A stretch of 5,983 nucleotides of DNA from Candidatus Paceibacter sp. (GTDB taxonomy: Bacteria; Patescibacteriota; Minisyncoccia; Phycocordibacterales; JABAAK01), in contig JABAAZ010000017.1 in NCBI GenBank assembly GCA_014238475.1, positions 1 to 5,983 on the forward strand. The letters are read 5' to 3'. Each line of letters begins with the position of its first letter. Position 1 is the first letter of the stretch. A program made the position numbers and the translations under genes. Below the pieces are notes generated by a model. That model was not told the DNA's origin and did not search any database. It worked only from the letters and a program-made list of their open reading frames with translations. Positions 5,904 through 5,983 of the stretch are shown piece by piece.

Positions 5904-5983
5904 ATGAACCTTATGCAGCTTATTATTTCAAGAACCTCTGATATCATTATAAACACATACTTACGTTTACACGATGTAATACC
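5904..5983 (+). CDS. Possible start of an unrecognised downstream gene (partial)
   Basis: An ATG 2 bases after the nusB stop opens a frame that stays open for 26 codons to the window edge, beginning MNLMQLIISRTSDIIINTYL. The close spacing suggests an operon with nusB and possible translational coupling. The visible part is rich in Ile and Leu and could be an amphipathic or membrane-associated helix. I do not recognise the family. An open frame this short has an appreciable chance of arising at random, so the call is tentative. Confidence 0.4.
   Translation, partial: MNLMQLIISRTSDIIINTYLRLHDVI

Noticed and set aside
5894..5941. Frameshifted continuation of the Nudix domain (peptide LKDEPYAAYYFKNL then TGA)
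   Set aside because: It does not resemble a Nudix C-terminus, and nothing at the junction, such as a long homopolymer, suggests an indel.

Overview
The window is strongly AT-rich (roughly 70% by eye) and packed with housekeeping genes. Every complete reading frame is intact under the ordinary bacterial code: TGA is never used as a sense codon, and all complete genes end in TAA. Several traits suggest a Candidate Phyla Radiation (Patescibacteria) genome, most likely a Parcubacteria-like lineage. These are the compact spacing, the L32 N-terminus of the MSVRMR...RRSHH type, a threonyl-tRNA synthetase without a TGS domain, a shortened DnaE and the absence of Shine-Dalgarno sequences. The uninterrupted standard code argues against the UGA-glycine lineages (Gracilibacteria, Absconditabacteria). 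The taxonomic assignment is inference.

Layout. The left two thirds are on the minus strand: dnaE (replicative DNA polymerase alpha subunit, stop at 970) followed after 7 bases by thrS, which runs off the left edge with only its first 320 codons present. The right third is on the plus strand: rnhB (RNase HII), rpmF (ribosomal protein L32), a nusB gene whose product carries an atypical C-terminal Nudix-like domain, and the first 26 codons of a possible next gene starting 2 bases after nusB. dnaE and rnhB are divergent, and their starts share a very short promoter region (4123-4165) containing an inverted octamer.

Functionally this is a replication and translation cluster: DNA synthesis (dnaE), removal of ribonucleotides from DNA (rnhB), tRNA charging (thrS), the ribosome (rpmF) and rRNA transcription (nusB). 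I see no tRNA or rRNA gene, CRISPR array, insertion sequence, prophage or defence gene, and no gene-free stretch longer than 50 bases.

The most notable signal is regulatory. A perfect TATAAT lies exactly 6 bases before the ATG of thrS, dnaE (its second ATG) and rpmF, and a TATTAT lies 7 bases before the ATG of rnhB. None of these starts has a Shine-Dalgarno sequence. This predicts transcripts that begin at the start codon (leaderless mRNA). Further oddities are the NusB-Nudix fusion with a disturbed Nudix box, an L32 that has lost all four zinc cysteines and gained a charged tail, and a DnaE whose PHP domain has lost many metal ligands and which lacks the C-terminal tau-binding region. I found no evidence of a wholly new multi-gene system.
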